Translations under genes and position numbers: made by a program
Shown here: piece after piece, positions 1 through 6,876 of the stretch
How positions within the stretch are numbered: position 1 is the stretch's first letter
How the letters are laid out: each line of letters begins with the position of its first letter
The notes under the pieces: generated by a model
What the model saw: the letters and a program-made list of their open reading frames with translations, nothing else
Told to the model about the DNA's origin: nothing
The model's database searches: none
NCBI GenBank assembly: GCA_034428935.1
Contig: DAOUHB010000126.1
Coordinates: forward strand, 1-12,559
DNA from: JAAYZQ01 sp034428935
GTDB lineage: Bacteria; Chloroflexota; Anaerolineae; JAAYZQ01
DNA: 12,559 nucleotides
Reading direction: 5' to 3'

Positions 1-1
1 C

Positions 2-232
2 GACTCGCAGCTCATGGTCGGGCAGGTGGCGCAGGACTGGCAGGTCAAGGCCGTCAACGTGCGTCCGCCACACACGGCTGATTACGCCCGGCACAGAATA
101 AGGCCGAGCGGCACGATCCCCTGCCTGTCACCCGAAATTGACCGATTGACATACTACACACTCAAAGCTATAATAAGGCCGGGGGAAGCTGACCATGCTA
201 ACAAACACCTTGTGTATTCCATACTCGGATGA
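2..232 (+). CDS. Partial reading frame entering from the left edge, unidentified
   Basis: The frame starting at base 2 is open from the window edge to a stop at 230-232. In about its first 20 codons every third base is G or C, while second positions are GC-poor, which is the pattern expected of a real gene in GC-rich DNA; the frame begins DSQLMVGQVAQDWQVKAVNV. After about base 75 the bias fades, and the frame then runs through the promoter at 146-174 and into the next gene, so the natural end of the protein is probably lost or shifted. I do not recognise a family. It may be the broken 3' end of an upstream gene. Confidence is low because only about 25 codons look genuine. Confidence 0.25.
   Translation, partial: DSQLMVGQVAQDWQVKAVNVRPPHTADYARHRIRPSGTIPCLSPEIDRLTYYTLKAIIRPGEADHANKHLVYSILG
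146..174 (+). promoter_or_regulatory. Consensus sigma-70 promoter for the UPF0175 gene
   Basis: TTGACA at 146-151 and TATAAT at 169-174 are both perfect consensus hexamers with an ideal 17-base spacer. Transcription should start near 181, leaving a very short leader containing GGGGGAA (181-187) before the ATG at 195. Confidence 0.88.
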
Positions 233-452
233 TCTCTTGCTCTCGATGAAAAAGAGCCAGGAGGAGTTCGAGGACGAAGCGCGCCTTCTGCTCGCCATCA
301 AGCTGTATGAGCTCGGGCGTGTGTCAACCGGGGCCGCTGCGGAGTTGGCTGGCATGGGTCGTGTGGCCTTTATCCTGGAGCTAGGACGATTTGGATTATC
401 GCCGCTAGGCCAAGGCCGAGACGAAGTTGCAGAGGACCTGGCAAATGCCTGA
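195..452 (+). CDS. UPF0175 family antitoxin-like protein
   Basis: This 85-residue protein matches the UPF0175 pattern as I know it. It has a short strand-like N-terminus, an acidic helix (SQEEFEDEARLLLAIKLYEL, residues 21-40), and the family core GRVSTGAAAELAGMGRVAF (41-59) ending in a GRFGLSP turn (64-70). UPF0175 proteins are small helical DNA-binding-type proteins and usually act as the antitoxin beside a PIN-fold DUF3368 toxin. The ATG at 195 is preceded by GGGGGAA at 181-187 and by a consensus promoter. No toxin follows: the next feature is the convergent lyase gene, whose stop is at 500-502. The protein could therefore be an orphan antitoxin or a solitary regulator. Family assignment is fairly sure; function is inferred. 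Confidence 0.82.
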   Translation: MLTNTLCIPYSDDLLLSMKKSQEEFEDEARLLLAIKLYELGRVSTGAAAELAGMGRVAFILELGRFGLSPLGQGRDEVAEDLANA

Positions 453-456
453 CAGG

Positions 457-495
457 CCGGCGAGCTTTAGCGAGGAGACTTCTGCAGATCGCCGG
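457..495. terminator. Inverted repeat between convergent genes, possible terminator
   Basis: CCGGCGA (457-463) and TCGCCGG (489-495) are perfect inverted 7-mers enclosing 25 bases, in the 47-base gap between the UPF0175 stop and the lyase stop on the opposite strand. The position suits a bidirectional terminator, but neither strand has a T-run after the stem, so the call is weak. Confidence 0.25.
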
Positions 496-499
496 GCGC

Positions 500-1900
500 C
501 TAGCCCTGGATCCCGCCCTCCGTCATGCGGCGGGCGTCCAGCAGGCGGTCCGCTTCCTCGGCGCTCAGGTAGCCCTTTTCGATGACCACCTCTTTGATCG
601 TGCGGTTGGTGGCCATGGCCTCCTTGGCTACCTCCGCCCCCTTCAGGTAGCCGATGACCGGGTTGAGGGCGGTGACCAGGATGGCGTTGCGGGCCAGCCA
701 GCCCTCGGCCTTTTCCCGGTTGGCCTCGATGCCCACGACGCAGCGGTCGGTAAAGGCCCGCACCGCGCCGATGAGCACCTGCATGCTCTCGAAGAGGTTG
801 TGGGCGATGATGGGCATCATCACGTTCAGCTCGAGCTGGCCCGCCCCGCCGGCCAGCATTACGGCCGTGTCGTTGCCGATGACGTGGTAGCAGGCCATGT
901 TCAGCATCTCGGCCAGGACCGGATTGACCTTGCCGGGCATGATGCTGCTGCCCGGCTGCACGGCCGGCAGGCGGATCTCGTCCAGCCCCGTGGCCGGCCC
1001 GCTCGATAGCAGCCGCAGGTCGTTGGCGATCCGCCCCAGGGTGACCGCCAGGGTGCGCAGGGCGGCCGAGAAATCCACGGCGTCGGCCATGCTCTGCATG
1101 TTCTCAAACAGGTTGTCCGACTCGTACAGCGCCAACCCCGTCAGCCCGGCGAGTTTTTTCACCATGCGGCCGTGGTACTCGGGGTGGGCGTTCAGGCCAC
1201 TGCCCGTGGCCGTGCCGCCGATGCCCAGCCGGCGCAGCCCTTCGGCGGCGCGGCGGATTCGCTCCACGTCGCGCTCCACGGCGCGGGCATAGGCCCCGAA
1301 CTCCTGGCCCAGGCGCACCGGCACCGCGTCCTGCAAGTGCGTCCTGCCCGACTTGACCACGTCGTCAAAGGCCGCCGCCCGGCCGCCCAGGGCGCCGGCC
1401 AGGCGCTCCAGCTCGCCCGTCAGCTCGTCCAGGCGCCACAGGCAGCCCAGGCGGATGGCCGTGGGGATGGTGTCGTTGGTGCTCTGGGCCATGTTGACGT
1501 GGTCGTTGGGATGCACCGGCTTCTGCGGGTCGTCCAGGCGGGCGCCCAGGATCTGGCTGGCCCGGTTGGCAATGACCTCGTTGGTGTTCATGTTGTGGCT
1601 GGTGCCGGCGCCGGCCTGGAAGGGATCGACGACGAACTGGTCGTCCCAGCGCCCCGCCGCCACCTCGCCGGCCGCCTGGACGATGGCCTGCCCGCGTTCC
1701 TCGTCCAGCAGCCCCAGGTCCACGTGCACCAGGGCCGCCGCCTGCTTGATGACGGCCATGCTCCACACAAACGCCCGGTAGGGCCGCATGCCGCTCACGG
1801 GGAAATTCTCCACGGCCCGCTGCGTCTGGGCGCCATACAGCGCCCCCGCCGGCACGCGCACCTCGCCCAACGAGTCCTTCTCGATTCGAACCTCGCTCAT
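500..1900 (-). CDS. Fumarase/aspartase-family lyase (class II fumarate hydratase or aspartate ammonia-lyase)
   Basis: This 466-residue protein has the family's usual length. It adds or removes water or ammonia across fumarate (to malate or aspartate) as a cytosolic homotetramer. Visible active-site blocks are GAGTSHNMN (97-105), HVNMAQSTND (134-143), SGRTH with the conserved Thr-His (184-188), and the mobile loop PGSSIMPGKVNP (316-327) carrying the catalytic Ser pair, Lys324 and Asn326. The Ser-Thr-Asn triad (140-142), the HVNMAQSTND stretch and GQLELNV resemble Bacillus-type aspartase, whereas GNDTAV and the C-terminal LVTALNP are fumarase-like, so the substrate is left open. I chose the ATG at 1900 because GAGGAG lies six bases upstream; the frame stays open further upstream but has no better start. 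It is the last gene of the minus-strand series, 63 bases after the AcsE-like gene. Confidence 0.92.
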   Translation of the reverse strand: MSEVRIEKDSLGEVRVPAGALYGAQTQRAVENFPVSGMRPYRAFVWSMAVIKQAAALVHVDLGLLDEERGQAIVQAAGEVAAGRWDDQFVVDPFQAGAGTSHNMNTNEVIANRASQILGARLDDPQKPVHPNDHVNMAQSTNDTIPTAIRLGCLWRLDELTGELERLAGALGGRAAAFDDVVKSGRTHLQDAVPVRLGQEFGAYARAVERDVERIRRAAEGLRRLGIGGTATGSGLNAHPEYHGRMVKKLAGLTGLALYESDNLFENMQSMADAVDFSAALRTLAVTLGRIANDLRLLSSGPATGLDEIRLPAVQPGSSIMPGKVNPVLAEMLNMACYHVIGNDTAVMLAGGAGQLELNVMMPIIAHNLFESMQVLIGAVRAFTDRCVVGIEANREKAEGWLARNAILVTALNPVIGYLKGAEVAKEAMATNRTIKEVVIEKGYLSAEEADRLLDARRMTEGGIQG

Positions 1901-1963
1901 GTCCCGCTCCTCAGCTCCCCCGGCCCGCCATGGCCAGGCGGGCCGGGGGAGGCACACACACCG

Positions 1964-2881
1964 TCAGGCAAACAGGTACGAGTCGGCGTACAGTAGCTGG
2001 TTGTTCAGCACCCGCACCGTCTTCCACAGCTTGACCTGCTCCGGGTCCGACATGTCGACAAAGCTGGGGTCCATCTCGACCTCGGCCTTGGTCACGTCGT
2101 AGAGGCGCAGCAGCAGGCGGTCGTAGGCGTTGGCCGGGTCCCGCTGGAGGATGACCCGCATGGCGTCGGCCAGGCCAGGGTCCAGGCAGTTGACGGCCAC
2201 GCCGTCCACGCCGGCCGCCAGGAGCATGGTCACGTACGCCTGCCCGATGTACGGCCGGGCCGCGTCGGCGGCACCGTCCGACACGTCGTCCAGGTGGGCG
2301 ATGATGTTGGGCGCCGGCTCGGCGCCGACCTTGAGGAGGCGGATCGTCTCCACGGTGGCGGGCACCATGGGCTGGTCGCAGGTGAGGGCCGTCACCAGGG
2401 GGTCGACGTACACGCGGTCGATGCTCAGGCCGGCCTCCAGGGCGCGGGGCACCAGGTCGGTGATGACGCGCTCGATGCGTTCATCAGTGGGCAGGGGCAG
2501 CCCCTGCGGGCAGGCGGGCAGGGCGATGGACGTGCCGTGGCGGGCAGCCAGGTCCAGGTAGGGCTGCAGATCCTCCACGCCCGGCAAGGTCGCGTCGAGG
2601 AGCACCATGTCGCGGGCCGCGCGGACGCCGGCCTCCAGGGCGGCGGGATCGTCACCGCGCAGAGCGAGAGGGATCGTCACTTCGTCGTGCACGGTCTTGA
2701 CCAGCCATTCCAGGTCCTCGGCGGCGTCCTTGCGCTGCGGGCCCAGGTCCACCAGCAGCCAGTTCGCCCCGGCCTCTACCTGCCGGCGGGCCAGGGATTT
2801 AAACAGCAATTCAAAGCGCTGGCTGGCGGCCGAGGCCAGGGGAGGCCGCGAGAGACGAATCTGGTTTCCAATCAACAACAT
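1964..2881 (-). CDS. AcsE/MtrH-like methyltetrahydrofolate-methyltransferase homologue with altered active site
   Basis: The 305-residue protein has the pterin-binding TIM-barrel layout of AcsE, which passes the methyl group of methyltetrahydrofolate to a corrinoid iron-sulfur protein in the Wood-Ljungdahl pathway. It begins MLLIGNQIR (AcsE MLIIGERIN), contains YVDPLV (158-163) and ends NNQLLYADSYLF. By my hand alignment, several pterin-contact positions known in Moorella AcsE are changed: Asp75 is Arg75, Asn96 is Asp96 (LDAT) and Asn199 is Asp199 (HLDDVSD); Asp160 is kept. It also has about 40 more residues, mostly toward the C-terminus. It is translated from ATG 2881 with GGAGGA seven bases upstream, 15 bases after the thioredoxin fusion gene and 63 before the lyase gene, so it probably shares their transcript. 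It may be a non-catalytic or re-purposed paralogue. Confidence 0.75.
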   Translation of the reverse strand: MLLIGNQIRLSRPPLASAASQRFELLFKSLARRQVEAGANWLLVDLGPQRKDAAEDLEWLVKTVHDEVTIPLALRGDDPAALEAGVRAARDMVLLDATLPGVEDLQPYLDLAARHGTSIALPACPQGLPLPTDERIERVITDLVPRALEAGLSIDRVYVDPLVTALTCDQPMVPATVETIRLLKVGAEPAPNIIAHLDDVSDGAADAARPYIGQAYVTMLLAAGVDGVAVNCLDPGLADAMRVILQRDPANAYDRLLLRLYDVTKAEVEMDPSFVDMSDPEQVKLWKTVRVLNNQLLYADSYLFA

Positions 2882-2896
2882 GAGGTGTTCCTCCGT

Positions 2897-5191
2897 TCAG
2901 GTTTGTTTTTCTTCGAGGGCGATCTCTTCCTCGCCCTCGGCCCGCAGGTCCAGGATCCAGTTCTTGAAGGCTTTGGCGTCTATCTTGCTCTTGACCCGGC
3001 GGTGGCCCTCGGCGCGGAGGTGCTCGGCCAGTGCCGCTCGCCCCTCTTCGCTGTTGGGGTCCACGTTGGGCCAGCGCGCGGCGATGGCCTGCTTCGAAGT
3101 CCAGACACAGTAGCGAAAGAGGCGCTGATCGCCGTCAAAGACGCGCAGGAAGTACTGGTAGCGGTCGCGGGGCTCGGGCTTGAACCCCTCGTCGATGGCA
3201 TAGCCCTGGTATTCCCAGCCACCCGCCAGCCCCTGGCGCTCCTGGCCGACCATGGCCTGCGCCTGGGCCACCAGCTCGTCGGGGTCGGCCGTGGGCCGGG
3301 CGCACAGGGTGCCCAGGCAGACGTAGGCCGCCGGCGCCGGCTCTGGCGGATAGCCGAGGCGCTCCAGGCGTGCCGGCTCCCACTGGGGATCGACGGCCTG
3401 CACGGTCTTGTTGGGGGCATAGGTCCGGCCGGCGGCGCGCACCAGGTCGGCCCGCCGCGGATCCTCGTTCTCGCCGACGATGGTGATGAGCAGCGGCCGC
3501 CGCAACAAGCGGTCCACCGCCAGCGCAAAGCGGGCGGCGTCGTAGCCGGCGTCGTCGTGATGGGGGATGAGGGCCTCCAGAGTGCGCTGCGCCGCGTCGC
3601 GGTATTCCTCCCGGCCGGTGGCCCGATAGAGGCGCAGGTTGGCCTCGGCGGCCAGGACGTTCTCGCAGAAGGGCTTCTGGCGGCGCCGCAGGCGGCCGAG
3701 GGCTTCGGGGGCGGCCACCGTGTCGTAATAGCGGCCGTCCTGGTCGAGGAGGGCGTTCCGGGCAAAGCGCATCAGCGTCTGGGCGCGCTGCAGGTAGACC
3801 TCGCGCCCAAAGTGCTCGTAGGCGTCCAGCCACGCGCCGGCCATGCTTACCTGGTCGGCCAGCAGGCTGGGCACGTGGGCCTGGCCGTCGAAATAATGGT
3901 GCATGCCCTGGCCCTCGCGATAGAGGTTCTGCCACACGAACTCCAGGGCGCGCACCGCCAGGTCGGCGTAGCGCGGATCGTCGAGGACGGCGCCGGCGAG
4001 GAGATAGGCCGAGGCGATGGCTGCGTTGCGCTCGGTATAGACCGTCCTGTCAACGTAGGGCGCCTGGCGGCTGCCACGGCCGGCGGCGTCGAGGGCATAG
4101 TAGGCCGGGTCGGCCTCCTGGCTGCTGTAGAAATAGCCCCGCTCCCGGTCCCACAGCACCTCATCGATGTAGCGCAGCACGCCACGGCCGGTGTCCAGGT
4201 AGAGGGGGCGCCCGGTGGCCTTGTAGGCGTGCAGGTACAGCTTGAGGAGCTGGCCCTGGTCGCCGGCCATCTTCTCGTAGTGGGGCTCGCTCCAGCCGGC
4301 CCGCGCCGCGTACCGGAAAAAGCCGCCCTCCACCTTGTCGTACAGGCTGCTCTGGGCTATGGCCTCCAGCGAGCGGTGTACAACCCGGTTCAGCGCCGCG
4401 TCGCCGCTGCGGTGGGCCATGGCCAGGACAAACTCCAGGACGCTGGCGTGGTGGAACTTGGCGTCGCCAAAGCCGCCGTGCGTCTCGTCAAACGTGGCTA
4501 CCACCGCGTGCAGGATCTCGTCCACCAGCCCGGGCGACAGCTCGCCAACCGCCTGGGGCACCTCTTCCAGCTCTGACGGCAGTTCGTCCTCCCGCAGCCC
4601 GATGGTCGGCCGCCTGGGCGACACCTGGCCGGCGGAGGGCACGGTCACCCGCTGCAGGATGGCCAGCATCTCCTCGGCGCTCAAGAAATTGCGGCTTTCG
4701 ATGACGTTGCCCTCGGGATCGAGAAAGGCCGTGGTCGGCCAGCCGCCGCGGCTGTAGCGGTCGTCTACGTCCGGGCGCTTGTCGGCGTCCACCAGGATGG
4801 GAATCACCGAGGCGTTGATGGCATCCACCACCTCGGGCGTGGCGAACGTGGTCTGCTCCATGAGGTGGCAGGGCTCACACCAGGGAGCGGTGATGTACAG
4901 CATGACGGGGATTTCGAGGGCGCCCGCCAGCCGGAACGACTCTTCCTCCCACTCGTACCACGCGAGGGGCACCCGCTCCTTGCCCAGCTCCAGGTCGGGC
5001 TCGAACTGGCGGCGATACTCGGCCTCCAGCAGGGCATGGTGTTGCTTTTCCTGCTCGGCAAGCATTTCCAGCAGCGAGCGGGTGGCCGCGTCGCTGGCCG
5101 ACTGGGCCATGCGCGTGTACAGCTCCCACGAGTCTTTTTCCCGTTGCATGGCCAGGCGCCACGCTTCGGGGATTTCGTTCAAGGCCTTCAC
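2897..5191 (-). CDS. Ferritin-like / thioredoxin / YyaL (DUF255, SPATA20-like) fusion protein
   Basis: The 764-residue product appears cytosolic; no signal peptide or membrane span is seen. Residues 10-62 form two ferritin-like helices (a Glu-rich first helix, then EQEKQH with E48 and H51). Residues about 82-182 are a thioredoxin fold with WCEPC (C105, C108), RPDVDDRY and the cis-Pro GGWP (149-152). Residues about 215-565 are the YyaL-type (alpha/alpha)6 toroid with GGFGDAKF (239-246), YDKVEGGFFRY (284-294) and HYEKM (304-308). The family's C-terminal sheet follows, with AYVCLGTLC (622-630) and DPDEL. Residues 650-764 match nothing I know. Typical family members are about 680-700 residues and lack the first and last parts. 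The start is GTG at 5191 with AAAGGAG upstream. The family's role is unclear (redox or sugar-related). It lies just upstream of the AcsE-like gene. Confidence 0.85.
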   Translation of the reverse strand: MKALNEIPEAWRLAMQREKDSWELYTRMAQSASDAATRSLLEMLAEQEKQHHALLEAEYRRQFEPDLELGKERVPLAWYEWEEESFRLAGALEIPVMLYITAPWCEPCHLMEQTTFATPEVVDAINASVIPILVDADKRPDVDDRYSRGGWPTTAFLDPEGNVIESRNFLSAEEMLAILQRVTVPSAGQVSPRRPTIGLREDELPSELEEVPQAVGELSPGLVDEILHAVVATFDETHGGFGDAKFHHASVLEFVLAMAHRSGDAALNRVVHRSLEAIAQSSLYDKVEGGFFRYAARAGWSEPHYEKMAGDQGQLLKLYLHAYKATGRPLYLDTGRGVLRYIDEVLWDRERGYFYSSQEADPAYYALDAAGRGSRQAPYVDRTVYTERNAAIASAYLLAGAVLDDPRYADLAVRALEFVWQNLYREGQGMHHYFDGQAHVPSLLADQVSMAGAWLDAYEHFGREVYLQRAQTLMRFARNALLDQDGRYYDTVAAPEALGRLRRRQKPFCENVLAAEANLRLYRATGREEYRDAAQRTLEALIPHHDDAGYDAARFALAVDRLLRRPLLITIVGENEDPRRADLVRAAGRTYAPNKTVQAVDPQWEPARLERLGYPPEPAPAAYVCLGTLCARPTADPDELVAQAQAMVGQERQGLAGGWEYQGYAIDEGFKPEPRDRYQYFLRVFDGDQRLFRYCVWTSKQAIAARWPNVDPNSEEGRAALAEHLRAEGHRRVKSKIDAKAFKNWILDLRAEGEEEIALEEKQT

Positions 5192-5255
5192 GGGTTACTC
5201 CTTTCTGCGATCCATGCTTCGTTCCACGATCCGCGGGCGTGCCTCGCGGTCGATC

Positions 5256-5504
5256 TCATTTGTGGATCCGCCGCAAGAAGTCGGCGGCGTGGGCTTCCCA
5301 TTGGTGGATGACCAAGTCGACCTCCGTCCGGGGTCCAACCCGGACCTGCACGTCGACGTATCCACCGCCCCCTTCCAGGCGGACGCCGGTCAGGGTCCGG
5401 CTGGCGACCTGGAGGCCCAGGCCTTCCGGACCGAAAAAGCGAACGGTCTCTTTGAGAACGTCTCCGGCCTTCATGCGGGTTTCGGCGCCGTAGCGGGTGG
5501 CCAC
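5256..5504 (-). CDS. Conserved-looking 82-residue protein of unknown function, coupled to the rubrerythrin-like gene
   Basis: I do not recognise this family. The protein appears to be one compact alpha/beta domain: a helix (MKAGDVLKETVRFFG, 11-25), strands around LGLQVASRTLTGVRLE (29-44), a GGGG turn (45-48), strands YVDVQVRVG and TEVDLVIH, and a final helix (WEAHAADFLRRI). It has no cysteines, signal peptide or membrane span. The start is GTG at 5504, one base after the TGA of the preceding gene (TGA-G-GTG); its ribosome site GGGAGGAGG lies inside the end of that gene, so translation is very probably coupled. The pairing suggests a partner or chaperone role for the diiron protein, which is inference only. 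Confidence 0.7.
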   Translation of the reverse strand: MATRYGAETRMKAGDVLKETVRFFGPEGLGLQVASRTLTGVRLEGGGGYVDVQVRVGPRTEVDLVIHQWEAHAADFLRRIHK

Positions 5505-5505
5505 C

Positions 5506-6039
5506 TCATCCCTCCTCCCAGGGAGTGCCCGAAAGTCGCTCCCACTGCGTGGTCAGCTCCCGGTAATGGCGGCGCTCTTCCTGCTCCAGAAAAGCGTATG
5601 CCTCTAGCGCGTCCTCGTCGGTGACGGCGGACCGCTGTCCCTGGTAGAGGGCCACGGCCATCTTCTCGATCTCGATACCAAGGGCCAGGGCCGAGAGGTC
5701 GTCGGCCCCCCGGTCGAGGGCCCGGTCGGGGGACCAGCCGGGAGGAAACACGGCGGTGGAAGGGTCCGCGGGCGGAAAGGTCACGCGGCCGACGTCGGCC
5801 GCGGCGCCCCGCGCCAGGGCCTCGTCGATGGTCAGCCAGCCCGCACCGGAGCGCAGCGCGTCGTACTGGCCCAGGAGCAATTGCGCGTGGGTCTCTTCGT
5901 CGCGCGCGAGGTCCGAAAGCAGCTCCTTGGCCCAGGGGTCGATGCAATAGCGAGCCGCGTCGTCGTAGAAGCGTTGTCCGTCGATCTCGTTTTGGATGGC
6001 TCGCAGCAGCACCACAAGGGCACCGTTTTGCTCCTCCAT
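5506..6039 (-). CDS. Rubrerythrin-like ferritin-fold diiron protein
   Basis: The 177-residue protein has two helix pairs, each with the Glu ... ExxH ligand pattern of a ferritin-like diiron site: E18 in NEIDGQRFY then E48-H51 in DEETH; and E123/E125 in GIEIEK then E155-H158 in EERRH. Rubrerythrins and their relatives reduce peroxide or oxidise iron in the cytoplasm. The rubredoxin Cys4 domain of classical rubrerythrin is absent (one Cys, C32), so electrons would have to come from elsewhere. Between the helix pairs is a 45-residue linker rich in Ala, Asp and Pro (68-112). I chose ATG 6039 because GAAGGAT lies upstream; the open frame further upstream is Arg/Pro-rich and crosses the inverted-repeat element. 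It is followed after one base by the 82-residue gene. Confidence 0.88.
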   Translation of the reverse strand: MEEQNGALVVLLRAIQNEIDGQRFYDDAARYCIDPWAKELLSDLARDEETHAQLLLGQYDALRSGAGWLTIDEALARGAAADVGRVTFPPADPSTAVFPPGWSPDRALDRGADDLSALALGIEIEKMAVALYQGQRSAVTDEDALEAYAFLEQEERRHYRELTTQWERLSGTPWEEG

Positions 6040-6117
6040 GGAAAACGATCCTTCGAGTGAGTGGGCCAGGCTCGGCCTACCTTTCCGGCAGGGCCTCGCC
6101 GGCGGGGTGAATTTTGC

Positions 6118-6207
6118 CGCGGAACCGGGCAGGCGGCACCTCCTGGCCTCACCGCCAGGACGGGCCCGGAGAGAGAACACGAGGAGCCGGGCCTGCCGTG
6201 TTCCGCG
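6118..6207. repeat. 90-base imperfect inverted-repeat element with two internal hairpins
   Basis: The arms 6118-6134 and 6191-6207 are 17-base inverted repeats matching at 15 of 17 positions, with only a two-base mismatch in the middle. Inside are a perfect 6-bp hairpin (TCCTGG 6141-6146 with CCAGGA 6155-6160) and a 7-bp pairing (GGCCCGG 6163-6169 with CCGGGCC 6187-6193) that overlaps the right arm. It occupies half of the 177-base gap between crp and the rubrerythrin-like gene. No target-site duplication or T-run is visible. It could be a terminator, a structured leader or a small non-autonomous repeat. Confidence 0.6.
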
Positions 6208-6216
6208 ATAACCTGG

Positions 6217-6876
6217 CTAGAGGCCGCCGGCCTCCAGCTCCAGACCTTCTCTGTCAAGCAAGGTCAACTGCCTGCGGCCCGATGCCACCAGGCCGCGGCG
6301 CCGAAAGTCTTGCAGCGTTTTGCTGATGGTCTCGCGCCAGGTGCCCAGCATGTCGGCCAGCTCCTGGTGCGTCGCGTGGACGACGTTCTCCTCGTCGCTG
6401 TTGCCCAGCTCCAGGAGAAGCGCCGCCAGTCGTGCCGAGATGGTGCTGTACGCCATCTGCTCCAGCCGATTCTCGGCTTCCATGAGCCGATGGCCCATGG
6501 CCTGGATGAGACCAAAGCCGAACATCGCCTCCCTGGACGAGAACTCCAGGGCCTCCTGGCGCGGCATGGTCCAGATGGTGCAGGGTTCCAGGGCCACGGC
6601 ATAGGTGTCGGGGGCGTCTCCGCCCAGGAGCGAGTCCTCGCCAAAGAGCGAGCCCGGCCCCAGCGTTGCAATTACAAAGCGCCGGCCATCGGGCGTGATG
6701 CGGTAGAGCTGCACGCGCCCACTGGCCACCAGGAACAGGGAGCAGCCCATCTCCTCCGGTTTGGAGACGGTCTCGCCTGCCGCAAAGGACCGCACGATGA
6801 ACGACTCACCGACGGCTTTATTCTGTTCAACCAGGCGACCAAAGATTCTGGTCACATTTCTATCATTCGGTTTCAT
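6217..6876 (-). CDS. Crp/Fnr-family transcriptional regulator
   Basis: The 219-residue protein has the family's standard length and order. The cyclic-nucleotide-binding-type beta barrel covers about 25-115, with the glycine turns LVASGRVQLY (49-58) and GPGSLFGED (73-81). A dimerisation helix covers about 118-150. The C-terminal winged helix-turn-helix covers about 166-205, with ATHQELADMLGTWRETISKTL as scaffold and recognition helix. The cAMP-contacting Arg-Ser of E. coli CRP is absent (DAPDTYAVAL instead), and only two cysteines occur (C45, C99), so neither cAMP nor an Fnr iron-sulfur cluster is supported; the effector is unknown. ATG 6876 has AGGGAG upstream; longer starts were rejected. 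Its place between the ferritin-like genes suggests it senses redox or oxygen state and controls them, which is inference. Confidence 0.9.
   Translation of the reverse strand: MKPNDRNVTRIFGRLVEQNKAVGESFIVRSFAAGETVSKPEEMGCSLFLVASGRVQLYRITPDGRRFVIATLGPGSLFGEDSLLGGDAPDTYAVALEPCTIWTMPRQEALEFSSREAMFGFGLIQAMGHRLMEAENRLEQMAYSTISARLAALLLELGNSDEENVVHATHQELADMLGTWRETISKTLQDFRRRGLVASGRRQLTLLDREGLELEAGGL

Noticed and set aside
1..75. A cysteine-rich minus-strand frame running off the left edge (CQSCATCPTMSC), suggestive of a RiPP core or a metal motif
   Set aside because: Its codon-position GC pattern is wrong (low first, high second position), there is no ribosome site at its GTG, and the plus frame explains the same third-position bias.
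1172..1996. A 274-codon plus-strand frame opposite the lyase gene
   Set aside because: It is a shadow of the lyase gene with biased composition and no motif.
2294..4576. A 760-codon open frame on the plus strand
   Set aside because: It is antisense to the AcsE-like and thioredoxin-YyaL genes and has the Gly/Val/Gln/His-rich composition typical of frames opposite GC-rich genes. No domain is recognisable, and the minus-strand genes have clear motifs.
5231..5249. CCGCG/CGCGG hairpin before the thioredoxin fusion gene
   Set aside because: It is a five-pair stem with a nine-base loop and no T-run, common by chance in GC-rich DNA.
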